DNA of 64,000 bases. It comes from Undibacterium sp. CCC3.4. GTDB lineage: Bacteria > Pseudomonadota > Gammaproteobacteria > Burkholderiales > Burkholderiaceae_D. This document shows, one piece after another, positions 26,597 to 36,001 of the stretch. How positions within the stretch are numbered: position 1 is the first letter of the stretch; the number at the start of each line of letters is the position of its first letter. The notes under the pieces are model-generated. The model saw only the letters and a list, made by a program, of their open reading frames with translations. It did no database searches and was not told the origin of the DNA. The stretch is from positions 2,356,001-2,420,000 of the forward strand of contig NZ_CP133779.1 of the NCBI RefSeq assembly GCF_034347425.1. The letters are read 5' to 3'. The position numbers were made by a program, and so were the translations under genes.

Positions 26597-27619
26597 TTAA
26601 GCCAAATCGGCTTCTGAAGTGAACGCATCGGCATAAAACTCTTCGGCCGGCAAGTGGCAGATGCCGGACAATTGCGTTTGCGCCGCTTGTACCATGAGCG
26701 GTGCGCCACAGGCATAGACTTGATGGCCGGAGAGGTCGGGATGGTCATCGATCACGGCTTGATGCACATAGCCGCTGCGGCCGCTCCATTGGTCTTCGGG
26801 CCGCGCATCGGACACTACCGGCACATAGCGGAAGTTGGCCAGCAGGGCAGGCCATTGCTGGCACAGGGCATCGAGATACAAATCGCTCGGGCGACGAGCG
26901 CCCCAGTAGAGCGTGATGGCGCGTGTTGAGCCGCTGTGTATCAGTTGTTCGACGATGGCTTTGATCGGTGCCATGCCGGTGCCGGAAGCCAGTAAAATGA
27001 TCGGCTTGTCGCTGTCTTCGCGCAGAAAAAAACTGCCTTGCGGGCCTTCGAAGCGGACGATGTCGCGTTCTTTCAGGGTGGAAAAAACCTGATCGGTGAA
27101 CAAACCACCGGGCATGTGACGCAGATGCAGCGTGAGTTGGGTCTCGCTGTGGGGGGCATTGGCGATGCTGTAGCTGCGCCGTTTGCCATCTTTCAGCAGA
27201 AATTCTATGTATTGGCCGGGGCGGTAGCGTAAGCTTTCATTGGCCGGCAATTGCAAGGCCATGAGCATTACATCGCCCGAGAGTTTTTCGAGCTTGGCGA
27301 TACGGGCTGGCATTTTTTTGAGCGGGTAATCGCTGCTGGCGGCGATTTCGCGCACGACAATGCTCAGATCGCTGTTCGGACGGGCGCAGCAAAACAGCGC
27401 CATGCCTTGCGCCGCTTCTTCGCTCGAGAGCGCGCGTTCCTGATGTTTGCCATGGGTCAGCGAGCCAGCCGTGACTTGGCCTTTGCAGGAGCCGCAGGCA
27501 CCGTTTTTGCAGCCATACGGTAAGCCTACGCCGGCACGCAAAGCAGCCGATAAGACGGTTTCGCCGTCGTCACAACTGAATTGACGACCACTGGGTGTTA
27601 CGGTTACTTGAAAAGTCAT
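26597..27619 (-). CDS. 2Fe-2S/FAD/NAD(P)H oxidoreductase, CDP-6-deoxy-glucoseen reductase-like
   Basis: The 340-residue flavoprotein has a plant-type 2Fe-2S ferredoxin domain (about 1-90), a ferredoxin-reductase FAD domain and an NAD-binding domain. Iron ligands are in GCKNGACGSC plus a later Cys (ALFCCARP). The FAD motif is RRSYSIANAP and the NAD motif LLASGTGMAPIKAI. Such proteins pass electrons from NAD(P)H to a partner oxygenase or dehydratase. Burkholderiales copies are often labelled CDP-6-deoxy-delta-3,4-glucoseen reductase, but no deoxysugar genes are near, so the partner is unknown. Start MTFQVTV was chosen over the upstream frame because the ferredoxin fold begins there. Confidence 0.87.
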   Translation of the reverse strand: MTFQVTVTPSGRQFSCDDGETVLSAALRAGVGLPYGCKNGACGSCKGQVTAGSLTHGKHQERALSSEEAAQGMALFCCARPNSDLSIVVREIAASSDYPLKKMPARIAKLEKLSGDVMLMALQLPANESLRYRPGQYIEFLLKDGKRRSYSIANAPHSETQLTLHLRHMPGGLFTDQVFSTLKERDIVRFEGPQGSFFLREDSDKPIILLASGTGMAPIKAIVEQLIHSGSTRAITLYWGARRPSDLYLDALCQQWPALLANFRYVPVVSDARPEDQWSGRSGYVHQAVIDDHPDLSGHQVYACGAPLMVQAAQTQLSGICHLPAEEFYADAFTSEADLA

Positions 27620-27624
27620 ACAAT
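27619..27624 (+). promoter_or_regulatory. -10-like TACAAT seven bases before the epimerase ATG
   Basis: TACAAT (27619-27624) is followed by CCTGAAT and then the ATG at 27632, so transcription would begin at or next to the start codon. No ribosome site is present and no clear -35 is seen. Confidence 0.3.
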
Positions 27625-27631
27625 CCTGAAT

Positions 27632-28543
27632 ATGAAAACACGTTTGAAAAAAACTGGCAAGCCACGCTTGCTGATCATCGGCTGTGGCGATGTCGGCCTG
27701 CGTTTGCTGGCCTTGCTGCGCGAGCGCTTCCGCATCTTTGCCGTCACCAGTCAACCGGCGCGTTGCGCCGAACTGCGCGCCGCCGGTGCCATACCGCTGC
27801 TAGCCAACCTTGATTGCCGCGCCAGCTTGGCACGTTTAGCCGGCTTGGCACCGACGATTGTCCATCTGGCACCGCCGCGCGCCGAAGGCGAGGGCGATCG
27901 CCGCACACAAAATTTGATCGCCATTTTACCTGAGGGCGGCCGTCTGGTGTATATCAGTACCACCGGGGTGTATGGTGACTGCGGCGCGCAGCGTTTTGAT
28001 GAGACCCGCAGCGTGGCACCGCAGAATGCGCGGGCACGTCGCCGCGTGGCGGCCGAACAGAGCTTGCGTGCTTGGGCCAGAGGCAGGCGCGCGCATTTAT
28101 CTATTCTGCGCGTGCCCGGTATTTATGCGGCCGAGCGCTTGCCGCTCGATCGTTTGCGTAAGGGTACGCCGGCCTTGATTGCGGCTGATGACGTCTATAC
28201 CAATCACATCCATGCCGATGATTTGGCCTACCTGATCGTACTCTCATTGATGCGCGCACGACCGCAGCGGGTGTATCATGCGGTCGATGACAGTGATTGC
28301 AAGATGGCTGAGTATTTCGATGCCGTCGCGGCCGCCTTTGCGCTACCGGCCGCGCCGCGTCTGGCACGTGCCGAGCTGGCGCAACAGGTGTCGCCGCTGC
28401 TGCTGTCATTTATGTCGGAATCGCGGCGCATGCACAATACCCGCATCAAAGCCGAACTCGGCGCACGCTTGCGCTATCCGAGTGTGACGCAGGGTATTGC
28501 TGCGGCTGCCGCCGCACATTTGCTTAAATCAGCGCCGACGTGA
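27632..28543 (+). CDS. NAD(P)-dependent epimerase/short-chain dehydrogenase-like protein
   Basis: The 303-residue protein has an N-terminal Rossmann motif (IIGCGDVGLRLLALL), the extended-SDR segment VYISTTGVYGDCGAQRFDE with the Ser/Tyr positions, and ILRVPGIYAAERLPLDRLRKG. It resembles YeeZ-type NAD-dependent epimerase/dehydratase proteins. Substrate unknown. It starts 12 bp from the divergent reductase gene, and its 3' end overlaps the convergent ATPase gene by 20 nt. The frame opens at TTG 27581, but the Rossmann fold supports ATG 27632. Confidence 0.8.
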   Translation: MKTRLKKTGKPRLLIIGCGDVGLRLLALLRERFRIFAVTSQPARCAELRAAGAIPLLANLDCRASLARLAGLAPTIVHLAPPRAEGEGDRRTQNLIAILPEGGRLVYISTTGVYGDCGAQRFDETRSVAPQNARARRRVAAEQSLRAWARGRRAHLSILRVPGIYAAERLPLDRLRKGTPALIAADDVYTNHIHADDLAYLIVLSLMRARPQRVYHAVDDSDCKMAEYFDAVAAAFALPAAPRLARAELAQQVSPLLLSFMSESRRMHNTRIKAELGARLRYPSVTQGIAAAAAAHLLKSAPT

Positions 28544-30308
28544 CTTTCAAGACTTCATCGGCGGTAGTCATGCCTTCGCTGATTTTCAGGGCACCGGCAA
28601 TGCGTAAGGGTTGCATCTGATCTTTGATGCTCTGTGCCCGCAGCGCAGACAAATCAGCTTCTTTGGTGATGAGCTTGCTGAAACCCTGGGTAACGGTGAG
28701 TAATTCATACAAGCCGGTACGCCCGAGGAAGCCGGTTTGGCGACATTCCGGGCAACCGACCGGACGATACACGGTGCTCGGCTTGGCGATGCCCCAGTCT
28801 TCGACCAAGCTTTGCCAAACTGCATCGGTGATCTCGCCGTCTGGTGTTTTGCAATGACGGCACAGCGTGCGCACCAGACGCTGCGCCAGAATGCCGATGA
28901 TGGTCGCTTCGAGTAAGTAATACGGCACGCCGAGTTCGAGCAGACGCATGATGGCCGACGGTGCATCATTGGTATGCAGGGTAGACAGCACCAGATGACC
29001 GGTCAGGGCGGCTTGGACCGCCATTTCCGCCGTTTCCAGGTCGCGGATTTCACCGACCATGATGATGTCCGGGTCTTGTCGCATCAAGGCGCGTATGCCA
29101 TCGGAAAAACTTAAATCGATCGACGCTTGCACCTGCATTTGATTGAACGAGGCTTCCACCATTTCGATCGGATCTTCTACGGTGCAGACATTGACATCGG
29201 TCGTTGCCAAGGCCTTGAGCGTGGTGTAGAGCGTGGTGGTTTTGCCGGAGCCGGTCGGGCCGGTGACCAAAATGATACCGTGTGGTTTCTTGGTCAGCAC
29301 ATCCCAGCGGCGTGCATCGTTGATGGGGAAACCGAGTTCGGGCAAGGTTTTGACGACCACTTCCGGATCGAAAATCCGCATCACCATTTTTTCGCCGAAC
29401 ACGGTCGGCAGGGTTGACAGGCGTAATTCGACTTCTTGACCGTCGGCGGTGCGGGTTTTGATGCGACCATCTTGCGGGCGGCGCTTTTCGATGACATCGA
29501 TGCGGCCCAAGAGTTTGATGCGCGCCACCATGGCGATCATGACTGTTGCCGGCACCTGATACACCTGATGCAGCACACCATCGATACGAAAACGTATCGT
29601 CGCCATATCACGCTTGGGTTCGAGATGAATATCCGAAGCGCGTTGGTCGAACGCGAATTGCCACAACCAATCGACGATATTGACGATGTGCTGATCATTG
29701 GCGTCGACTTGTTTATTGGTTTTTCCGAGTTCGACTAATTGTTCGAAATTTTGGCGCAAGCCGAGATCGTTGGCGCTGTCTTTTTTACGCGCATCTTTAA
29801 TCGATTTTGCCAAAGAAAAAAACTGCACGATGTACTGCGATATTTCCAGCGGATTGGCCAGCACCAGGCGAATTTCTTTGCGCGAAATGCGCGCGATTTC
29901 ATCTTGCCATTCATGATTGTAAGGGTCGGTGGTGGCGACCACCACGGTCTGCGCCGTCGATTCGACCGGCAGAATATTGAAGCGCGTGGCATATTTGACC
30001 GACATCACATCCGACACCGAAGTGAAGTCGATTTTCAGCGGGTCAATGCGGTAGAACGGCAGGTGCACTTTCCGCGCCGCCCATTCGGTCAGCCAGTCCA
30101 GCGTCAGCAAGCCTTGTGGCGGCTTGGCCGAATGCAGCTTGCACTGGGCCGCTGCCGTCAAGGGGTGCATATTGGCCGGGCCGTTTTTGAGCAAGCCTTG
30201 GGCTTCATTGAATTTCGCTTTCACTTCCTCTTTTTTGAGTATGCCGTCTTCCATGAGCCAGGTGAAAATCTGTTGCAGATTAAGGCTGCGTTTGCTGGTG
30301 CTGGTCAT
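28524..30308 (-). CDS. GspE/PulE-family secretion or pilus assembly ATPase
   Basis: The 594-residue cytosolic ATPase has a GspE N-terminal domain (about 60-190) and a type II/IV secretion ATPase domain. Walker A is GPTGSGKTTT, the Asp box is TVEDPIEMVE, Walker B is LMRQDPDIIMVGEIRD, the His box is LTGHLVLSTLHTNDA, and two CxxC pairs (CRHC, CPEC) form the zinc site. These enzymes drive pseudopilus or type IV pilus assembly. No gspF, pilC or pilin gene is adjacent, so it is an orphan here. ATG 30308 and ATG 30368 are both possible; the latter adds a proline-rich stretch. Confidence 0.9.
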   Translation of the reverse strand: MTSTSKRSLNLQQIFTWLMEDGILKKEEVKAKFNEAQGLLKNGPANMHPLTAAAQCKLHSAKPPQGLLTLDWLTEWAARKVHLPFYRIDPLKIDFTSVSDVMSVKYATRFNILPVESTAQTVVVATTDPYNHEWQDEIARISRKEIRLVLANPLEISQYIVQFFSLAKSIKDARKKDSANDLGLRQNFEQLVELGKTNKQVDANDQHIVNIVDWLWQFAFDQRASDIHLEPKRDMATIRFRIDGVLHQVYQVPATVMIAMVARIKLLGRIDVIEKRRPQDGRIKTRTADGQEVELRLSTLPTVFGEKMVMRIFDPEVVVKTLPELGFPINDARRWDVLTKKPHGIILVTGPTGSGKTTTLYTTLKALATTDVNVCTVEDPIEMVEASFNQMQVQASIDLSFSDGIRALMRQDPDIIMVGEIRDLETAEMAVQAALTGHLVLSTLHTNDAPSAIMRLLELGVPYYLLEATIIGILAQRLVRTLCRHCKTPDGEITDAVWQSLVEDWGIAKPSTVYRPVGCPECRQTGFLGRTGLYELLTVTQGFSKLITKEADLSALRAQSIKDQMQPLRIAGALKISEGMTTADEVLKVTSALI

Positions 30309-30371
30309 AGGTGGTGGCGGGAAAAAGGAGTGGGTGGGAATGCCCCGCACAGCGAAGCGAGGCATCAAAAT

Positions 30372-31187
30372 TCACAGCGGGTCGCAGGCCGCTTTCAAGC
30401 CGTTAACCCAAGATTTGGCCGGTAACTTGGTGGCGCTTTTGATCTCATCGGCGCGTGCATACAGTGCGCTGAAATCGAAACTCTGTTTTTGTTTGAAGGC
30501 GATTGCGACGACGTTACCATCATGGACTTCCGGCAGACACAGCACCTGCGCGAAGGCGAAGCGCAAGGCTTTCAAATTGCGCGCATAACTGGGATGGTCG
30601 CCAAACAGGTTGACGGTCAGGATGCCATCGGGCTTGAGGCATGCAGCGCAGGCTTGGTAAAATTCGGCGCTGTCGAGCACCGGTCCTTTGGCGGTGGCAT
30701 CGTATAAATCGACCTGTAGCGCATCGACCCCGCCATGCTGATTCGGGTCGTTGACAAAATTGAGGGCGTCCATTTCGTAGACGTTCAGACGCTCGTCATT
30801 CATCGGCAGTTTGAACATGCTTTCGCAAATTGAAATGACGGAAGGGTTGAGTTCGATGGCCGTTACCCGCGCCTGTTCGAATTGACGATAGCAAAATTTG
30901 GTCAGTGCACCGGTACCGAGACCGAGTTGCACCATATGTTCAGGCTTGGGATTGAACAGCATCCAGCACATCATTTGCTGGGCGTATTCGAGTTCGATTG
31001 CATCGGGTTTGCGCAAGCGCATGGCACCTTGTACCCATTCTGTACCGAAGTGCAAATAGCGTACGCCATCGAGTTCAGATAAGGTGACTGGTGCGTAGCG
31101 GACTTTGCGCGGCGCTTTGGGGGCCGCAGCACGTGGGCCGGAGCGATGGTTGGCTTCGGCTTCTATGGATTTTCGTTTGATAAGCAT
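30372..31187 (-). CDS. Spermidine synthase-like methyltransferase-fold protein
   Basis: The 271-residue protein has a Rossmann SAM-type motif (MVQLGLGTGALTKFCY) and the spermidine/spermine synthase pattern VTAIELNPSVISICESMF, DALQVDLYDA and TVNLFGD. It lacks much of the N-terminal beta domain of true SpeE, so the aminopropyltransferase assignment is uncertain. It precedes the ATPase gene on the same strand with a very small gap. Confidence 0.8.
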   Translation of the reverse strand: MLIKRKSIEAEANHRSGPRAAAPKAPRKVRYAPVTLSELDGVRYLHFGTEWVQGAMRLRKPDAIELEYAQQMMCWMLFNPKPEHMVQLGLGTGALTKFCYRQFEQARVTAIELNPSVISICESMFKLPMNDERLNVYEMDALNFVNDPNQHGGVDALQVDLYDATAKGPVLDSAEFYQACAACLKPDGILTVNLFGDHPSYARNLKALRFAFAQVLCLPEVHDGNVVAIAFKQKQSFDFSALYARADEIKSATKLPAKSWVNGLKAACDPL

Positions 31188-31315
31188 GGCGCTATTTTAC
31201 CTTTTACTGTCATGGCATCGGTAAAAACCGGGAAAATTCTTGTAACCGCATGAAAGCTGCCGTCTACTTGCTCAATGCCCGTGCTATCGCCGCGTCCGGT
31301 CTGCGCCGGCAGCGT

Positions 31316-31831
31316 CTAAAATCCGCGCAAGGCCAACCACGCCGCCAATTTGTTCGCATACGCGAGCGTATAGGCCGGACTGCTCGATGGCAGCGCGACG
31401 ATGCGATAGTGGGCGGCCTGTGCGCCGAGCACACGTAAGCCCAGTTTGGCTGCGGTGCCGCCGTTGAAAGCGATGCTTGTGATGCCGGGATGCTGTGCCA
31501 ACAGACCGAGCAAATCATTGTCATCGCGCGCACGAATTTGGCTGTCGAGACTGCCGGCGCGCTGCGCTTGGGCCACGACATCCCATAAGCCTATGCCATG
31601 CCGAAGCAGGGTGGCCAGTTTATCCGGGTAGGGCAGTTGGTGTAACTCGGCATCGATGACAGCACCGACCAGTTGCCAGAAGCGATTTTGCTTATTCCCA
31701 TAGTATTCATTGCGCATCAGAGATTGCTCACCGGGTAAACTGCCCAGTATCAGCAAGCGCGTGCCAGCGTCGATGACCGGCTCGAAGCAACGCTTGAAAT
31801 CAGGTGGCAAGGCAGCAGGGCGACGGTGCAT
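31316..31831 (-). CDS. DNA-deoxyinosine (hypoxanthine) glycosylase, uracil-DNA glycosylase superfamily
   Basis: The 171-residue enzyme matches the UDG-superfamily family 6 hypoxanthine-DNA glycosylases, which remove deaminated adenine from DNA. Motif 1 is LLILGSLPGEQSLMRNEYYGNKQNRFW, with the family-specific Asn, and the later motif is LPSSSPAYT. Two starts are possible: ATG 31831 (used here) and GTG 31879. Neither has a good ribosome site. Confidence 0.87.
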   Translation of the reverse strand: MHRRPAALPPDFKRCFEPVIDAGTRLLILGSLPGEQSLMRNEYYGNKQNRFWQLVGAVIDAELHQLPYPDKLATLLRHGIGLWDVVAQAQRAGSLDSQIRARDDNDLLGLLAQHPGITSIAFNGGTAAKLGLRVLGAQAAHYRIVALPSSSPAYTLAYANKLAAWLALRGF

Positions 31832-31994
31832 AGATGCTTGAATGAGATGGGCAGGGAGGGATGCTACTATCTGGCGCACGAAAAACCGCTGCTGCCGCTT
31901 GAGCTAAGGAACTATGAGCTCAAACAATACTCTTATTATCTGTTAATTGTAAGCTGATAAGGTGTGCTTATCAGTACGTAACCAGGAGATTGTG

Positions 31995-32453
31995 ATGAAA
32001 AAGTTATTTATCGTGGCAGCCATAGCGGCCACGAGCTTATTGAGTGCCTGTATGTCGCCGTCAAATTCGGGCAGCGTATATCGTGCCGGTCAGGCGCAGA
32101 TTGAGCAGAATATTCGGATGGCTTATGTCGAGTCGGTGCGTAATGTCACCATTGATAAGGGACAAACCGGAGTCGGTACGGTCGCCGGCGCAGCGCTCGG
32201 TGGTATCGCTGCGGGTAAAAATATCGGTGGCGGCAGTGGTGCGGTTGCTGCTGGCATCGTCGGCGCGATCGCCGGCGGCGTGATTGGGCAAAAAATAGAA
32301 GGCAGTGTCAGTCAAAAGCCTGGTTATGAAATCACGGTGCGACTCGATAATGGCGAGATCAAGGCGATTGTTCAAGATGCCGATGAGTCGTTTCGCAGCG
32401 GTGAGCGGGTGCGTTTGTTAACGAGCGGCGGTACTACGCGCGTCTCTCACTGA
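31995..32453 (+). CDS. Glycine-zipper outer-membrane lipoprotein (SlyB/17-kDa antigen type)
   Basis: The 152-residue lipoprotein has a signal sequence with lipobox LLSAC (Cys20) and a Gly-rich double helix (GTVAGAALGGIAAGKNIGGGSG and AAGIVGAIAGGVIGQKIEG). This is the glycine-zipper region of SlyB/Pcp-like lipoproteins. A small C-terminal beta domain follows (YEITVRLDNGEIKAIVQDAD). Such proteins help stabilise the outer membrane. ATG 31995 follows AGGAGA. Confidence 0.9.
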   Translation: MKKLFIVAAIAATSLLSACMSPSNSGSVYRAGQAQIEQNIRMAYVESVRNVTIDKGQTGVGTVAGAALGGIAAGKNIGGGSGAVAAGIVGAIAGGVIGQKIEGSVSQKPGYEITVRLDNGEIKAIVQDADESFRSGERVRLLTSGGTTRVSH

Positions 32454-32469
32454 GTTAGCGACGAACGCC

Positions 32470-32503
32470 ACTGGGTTCCCGCCAAAAGCGCGCGGGAATG
32501 ACG
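32470..32503. repeat. REP-like palindromic element
   Basis: CTGGGTTCCCGCC and GCGGGAATGACG flank a short variable centre; the GTTCCCGC/GCGGGAAT arms form a hairpin. This motif resembles short palindromic elements scattered between genes in many betaproteobacteria. Only one copy was noticed in this window. Confidence 0.45.
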
Positions 32504-32525
32504 TGTCGGCCGCTTGTCATGCACC

Positions 32526-32563
32526 AAAAAAAATGCCGGGAAGTATATCCCCGGCATTTTTTT
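32526..32563. terminator. Bidirectional terminator between lipoprotein gene and htpG
   Basis: A7-TGCCGGG and CCCGGCA-T7 form a strong hairpin with runs of A and T on both sides. It lies between convergent genes and should stop transcription from both. Confidence 0.92.
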
Positions 32564-32575
32564 CAGACTTTTTAC

Positions 32576-34483
32576 TTACTTAGTCAGCAGCAATTCATTG
32601 AGACGTTTCACGAAACCGCTAGGGTCACTCAACATACCGCCTTCGGCCAGTAAGGCTTGGTCGAACAAGATGTGCGACCAATCGCTGAAACGGGCTTCTT
32701 CGTATTTCAATTTTTGCAGCAAAGGATGGTCGGGGTTAACTTCCAAAATAGGCTTGGAATCGGGCGCAGCTTGACCAGCCGCTTTGAGCATGCGTGCCAG
32801 ATTGCCGGACAAATCATTATCGTCGGCCACCAGACAGGCTGGCGAATCGGTCAAACGCAAGCTCACGCGTACGTCTTTGGCCTTATCGCTGAGCGCGGCT
32901 TTCATTTTTTCGATCAGGTCTTTGAACGCGGTTTCGGTTTCTTCGTGGTGCTTTTTCTCGGCTTCATCTTCGAGCGTGCCGAGGTCGAGTCCGCCTTTGG
33001 CAACCGACGCCAATTCCTTGCCTTCGAAATCGTTCAGGAAAGACAGCATCCATTCGTCGACGCGGTCGGTCAAGAGTAAAACTTCGACGCCTTTTTTACG
33101 GAAAATTTCCAGATGCGGACTGTTTTTTGCGGTCGCATAGGTTTCTGCCGTGACATAGTAAATCTTGTCCTGGCCTTCTTTGGCACGGCTCAGGTAGTCG
33201 GCCAGCGAGACGTTTTGCACATCGCTGTCGTTATGGGTGGAGGCGAAGCGCAGCAGCTTGGCGATGCGTTCTTTGTTGGTCGCATCTTCGCCTATGCCTT
33301 CTTTCAGCACCTGGCCGAATTCTTTCCAGAAGCCGGCATATTTTTCTTGCTTTTCGATAGCATCATCGCCGTCCGCATTGGCCAAATCTTCCAGCATGCC
33401 GAGCACACGCTTGGTCGAGCCTTCGCGGATCGCTTTGATATCGCGGCTTTCCTGCAGGATTTCGCGCGACACATTGAGCGGCAAATCATTGGAATCGATG
33501 ACCCCTTTAACGAAACGCAAATACACCGGCATCAATTGTTCGGCATCATCCATGATGAAGACGCGTTTGACGTAGAGCTTGATGCCGCCACGTTTATTAC
33601 GGTCCCACAGATCGAATGGGGCACGTGCCGGAATGTACAGCAATTGCGTGTAATCGCTGCGACCTTCGACGCGGTTGTGGGTATGTGTGAGCGGGGCGCT
33701 GTAATCGTGCGAGACATGCTTGTAAAATTCTTCATACTGTTCGGCAGTGATCTCAGATTTACTGCGTGCCCACAGTGCACTGGCTTGATTGACGGTTTCG
33801 AATTCTTCCAGCAGTACTTGCTCTTTCTTTTCTTCGTCCCATTCTTCTTTCTGCATTTTGATTGGCAGCGAGATGTGGTCGGAGTAAGTGCGGATCACCG
33901 ATTTCAATTTCCAAGCTGACAGGAAATCGTCTTCGCCTTCACGCAAATGCAAGATGATATCGGTACCGCGGCTGGCCTTGGCGATGTCTTCAATGCTGAA
34001 TTCACCGGCACCTTCCGATTCCCAACGCACGCCTTGATCCGCACCGGCACCGGCACGGCGCGATTCGACCGTGATACGGTCGGCGACGATGAAGCCGGAG
34101 TAAAAGCCGACGCCGAACTGACCGATCATGGCAGCGTCTTTTTGTTCGTCGCCCGAGAGCTTGCCGAAAAATTCTTTGGTGCCTGATTTGGCAATGGTAC
34201 CGAGATGTTCGATCGCGTCGGCCTTCGTCATACCGATACCATTGTCGGAAATCGTGATGGTGCGCGCGACTTTATCGAAACTGACTTTGATCTGCAGTTC
34301 GCTGTCGCTTTCGAATAGAGCGGCATTGTTGATCGCTTCGAAACGCAGCTTGTCCGCGGCATCCGAGGCATTCGAGATCAGCTCGCGCAAGAAAATTTCC
34401 TTGTTGGAGTACAGCGAGTGGATCATCAATTGCAGTAATTGTTTGACTTCGGCCTGAAAGCCCAGGGTTTGTTTTTCTGACAT
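32576..34483 (-). CDS. htpG: Molecular chaperone HtpG (Hsp90)
   Basis: HtpG is the bacterial Hsp90, an ATP-driven cytosolic dimeric chaperone. The 635 residues show the GHKL ATP site ([39 protein letters not shown]), the middle domain ([31 protein letters not shown]) and the C-terminal dimer domain. ATG 34483 follows GAGG at 7 bp spacing. Its upstream region carries an excellent sigma-32 promoter, described separately. Confidence 0.97.
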   Translation of the reverse strand: MSEKQTLGFQAEVKQLLQLMIHSLYSNKEIFLRELISNASDAADKLRFEAINNAALFESDSELQIKVSFDKVARTITISDNGIGMTKADAIEHLGTIAKSGTKEFFGKLSGDEQKDAAMIGQFGVGFYSGFIVADRITVESRRAGAGADQGVRWESEGAGEFSIEDIAKASRGTDIILHLREGEDDFLSAWKLKSVIRTYSDHISLPIKMQKEEWDEEKKEQVLLEEFETVNQASALWARSKSEITAEQYEEFYKHVSHDYSAPLTHTHNRVEGRSDYTQLLYIPARAPFDLWDRNKRGGIKLYVKRVFIMDDAEQLMPVYLRFVKGVIDSNDLPLNVSREILQESRDIKAIREGSTKRVLGMLEDLANADGDDAIEKQEKYAGFWKEFGQVLKEGIGEDATNKERIAKLLRFASTHNDSDVQNVSLADYLSRAKEGQDKIYYVTAETYATAKNSPHLEIFRKKGVEVLLLTDRVDEWMLSFLNDFEGKELASVAKGGLDLGTLEDEAEKKHHEETETAFKDLIEKMKAALSDKAKDVRVSLRLTDSPACLVADDNDLSGNLARMLKAAGQAAPDSKPILEVNPDHPLLQKLKYEEARFSDWSHILFDQALLAEGGMLSDPSGFVKRLNELLLTK

Positions 34484-34549
34484 GTTTTTTCCTCGGAAAT
34501 TAGCTTGGCAAGAGTAGTAGATAAATAAATATAAAAAACGACCATTACA

Positions 34550-34577
34550 AAGTGGGGACGGCTGCAGCGATTTCAAG
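34550..34577 (-). promoter_or_regulatory. Sigma-32 (heat-shock) promoter of htpG
   Basis: On the minus strand CTTGAAA (34577-34571) and CCCCACTT (34557-34550) are separated by 13 bp. This fits the sigma-32 consensus of CTTGAAA, 13-14 bp, then CCCCATnT. The start of transcription would be near 34543, about 60 nt before the ATG. Confidence 0.8.
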
Positions 34578-34599
34578 TTTGCCGTGTCAGGCAAACTTG
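34574..34599. terminator. Perfect 10-bp hairpin after cysS overlapping the htpG -35
   Basis: CAAGTTTGCC and GGCAAACTTG form a perfect stem with a 6-nt loop between the cysS stop and htpG. It lacks a U-run, so it may be a weak terminator or an RNA-stabilising 3' end. Its downstream arm includes part of the sigma-32 -35 hexamer. Confidence 0.6.
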
Positions 34600-34618
34600 T
34601 TTGATGCGCGTCGTTGCC

Positions 34619-36001
34619 TCAAACCGCCGACAGCGGCTTGATATGCATGGCACCGGCTAAGTCTTCAATTTCATAACCAAGGGCATGCAAGGCGACGCGC
34701 AGACGGTCGGCTTCGGCCCAGTTTTTGGCCAGCCGTGCGGCTTGGCGTTGTTCGGCCAAGGCTTGCACCTCGGCCGGAATGGCGATCACGGCCGGCACCC
34801 AGTCGACCAAGCCGAGACCGAACACGCGGTCGAATTCGGTGACGGTAGCTTTTTTATCGGCATCCGACAAACCCGACTTGAGCACTTCCCAGTTCAGCGC
34901 CAAGGCGCGCGGTACATTCAGATCTTCATTGATAAAGGCGGTGAATTTTTCCAATAAACTTGCATCGGCAACACCGCCGGCTGGCCAAGCATGGAAAGTT
35001 TCGCGCAAACGCTGCAAGGCTGTTTGCGCCGACAGCAGGGCATCGAAGCTGAATTGCATCTGACTGCGGTAATGCGCGCTCAGGCACAGATAGCGATAGG
35101 CCAGCGGATCGATGTGTTGATCAATCAGCGTTTGCAGGCGCAGGAAATCACCGCTCGACTTCGACATTTTGCCGGCATCGATTTGCAGGAAATAGCCGTG
35201 CATCCAGAAATTGGCCAAGCGGGTGCCGTGGCAAGCCTGATTTTGCGCGATCTCATTGCTGTGGTGAATGGAAATATGGTCTTCGCCACCGCAATGGATA
35301 TCGAACCAGGGCGTCAGGTATTTCGCCGACATGGCCGAGCACTCGATGTGCCAGCCCGGAAAACCGCGACCCCAAGGGCTATCCCATTCCATTTGACGTT
35401 GTTCGGCGGCCGGGCTGAATTTCCATAAGGCAAAATCGGTCGCATGTTTTTTCTCGCCGAGTTCGACCCGGCTGCCGGCCTTGATCTCGTCACGTTTGAT
35501 GCGCGCCAAGTAGCCGTAATCATCTTGCTTGCTGGTATCGAAATAAATACCGTCGCTGGTACGATAGGTGTAGCCCTTGCTTTCTATGCAAGCGATGAAA
35601 TCAATTTGTTCGACGATATGGTCGGTGGCCTTGCACCAGATTGCCGGGGCTTGCATATTGAGGCGCGCCAGATCGGCTTTAAAGGCCAGCGTGAAGCGCT
35701 CGGCAATTTGCCAAGCCGATTCGCCGGCCTTGCGGCTGCCTTTTTCCATTTTGTCTTCGCCGTCGTCGCCATCGGACACCAGATGGCCGACATCGGTGAT
35801 ATTGATCACATGGCGCACCGTGTAAGCATTCCATTCCAGGCAGCGACGCAGCAGATCTTCGAACAGATACGTGCGCAGATTCCCGATGTGGGCATAATCG
35901 TAAACAGTTGGACCGCAGCAGTACAGGCCTACCCAGTCGGTGCGCAAAGGAGTGAAAGGGCGCAGGCGGCGTTCCCAGTTATCGTATAAAAGAATGTCCA
36001 T
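34619..36001 (-). CDS. cysS: Cysteinyl-tRNA synthetase
   Basis: The 460-residue class I synthetase charges tRNA-Cys. It has the HIGH-type motif in GPTVYDYAHIGNLRTYL with the preceding zinc-site Cys (YCCGPT), the second zinc cluster (WHIECSAM, GGEDHISIHHSNE) and KMSKSSGDF. The C-terminal region is shorter and more variable, as usual. The start MDILLYDNWERR fits homologues. Confidence 0.96.
   Translation of the reverse strand: MDILLYDNWERRLRPFTPLRTDWVGLYCCGPTVYDYAHIGNLRTYLFEDLLRRCLEWNAYTVRHVINITDVGHLVSDGDDGEDKMEKGSRKAGESAWQIAERFTLAFKADLARLNMQAPAIWCKATDHIVEQIDFIACIESKGYTYRTSDGIYFDTSKQDDYGYLARIKRDEIKAGSRVELGEKKHATDFALWKFSPAAEQRQMEWDSPWGRGFPGWHIECSAMSAKYLTPWFDIHCGGEDHISIHHSNEIAQNQACHGTRLANFWMHGYFLQIDAGKMSKSSGDFLRLQTLIDQHIDPLAYRYLCLSAHYRSQMQFSFDALLSAQTALQRLRETFHAWPAGGVADASLLEKFTAFINEDLNVPRALALNWEVLKSGLSDADKKATVTEFDRVFGLGLVDWVPAVIAIPAEVQALAEQRQAARLAKNWAEADRLRVALHALGYEIEDLAGAMHIKPLSAV

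Noticed and set aside
33113..33919. 268-codon frame opposite htpG
   Set aside because: Shadow of a conserved chaperone gene; composition is Phe/His-rich as expected for an antisense reading.
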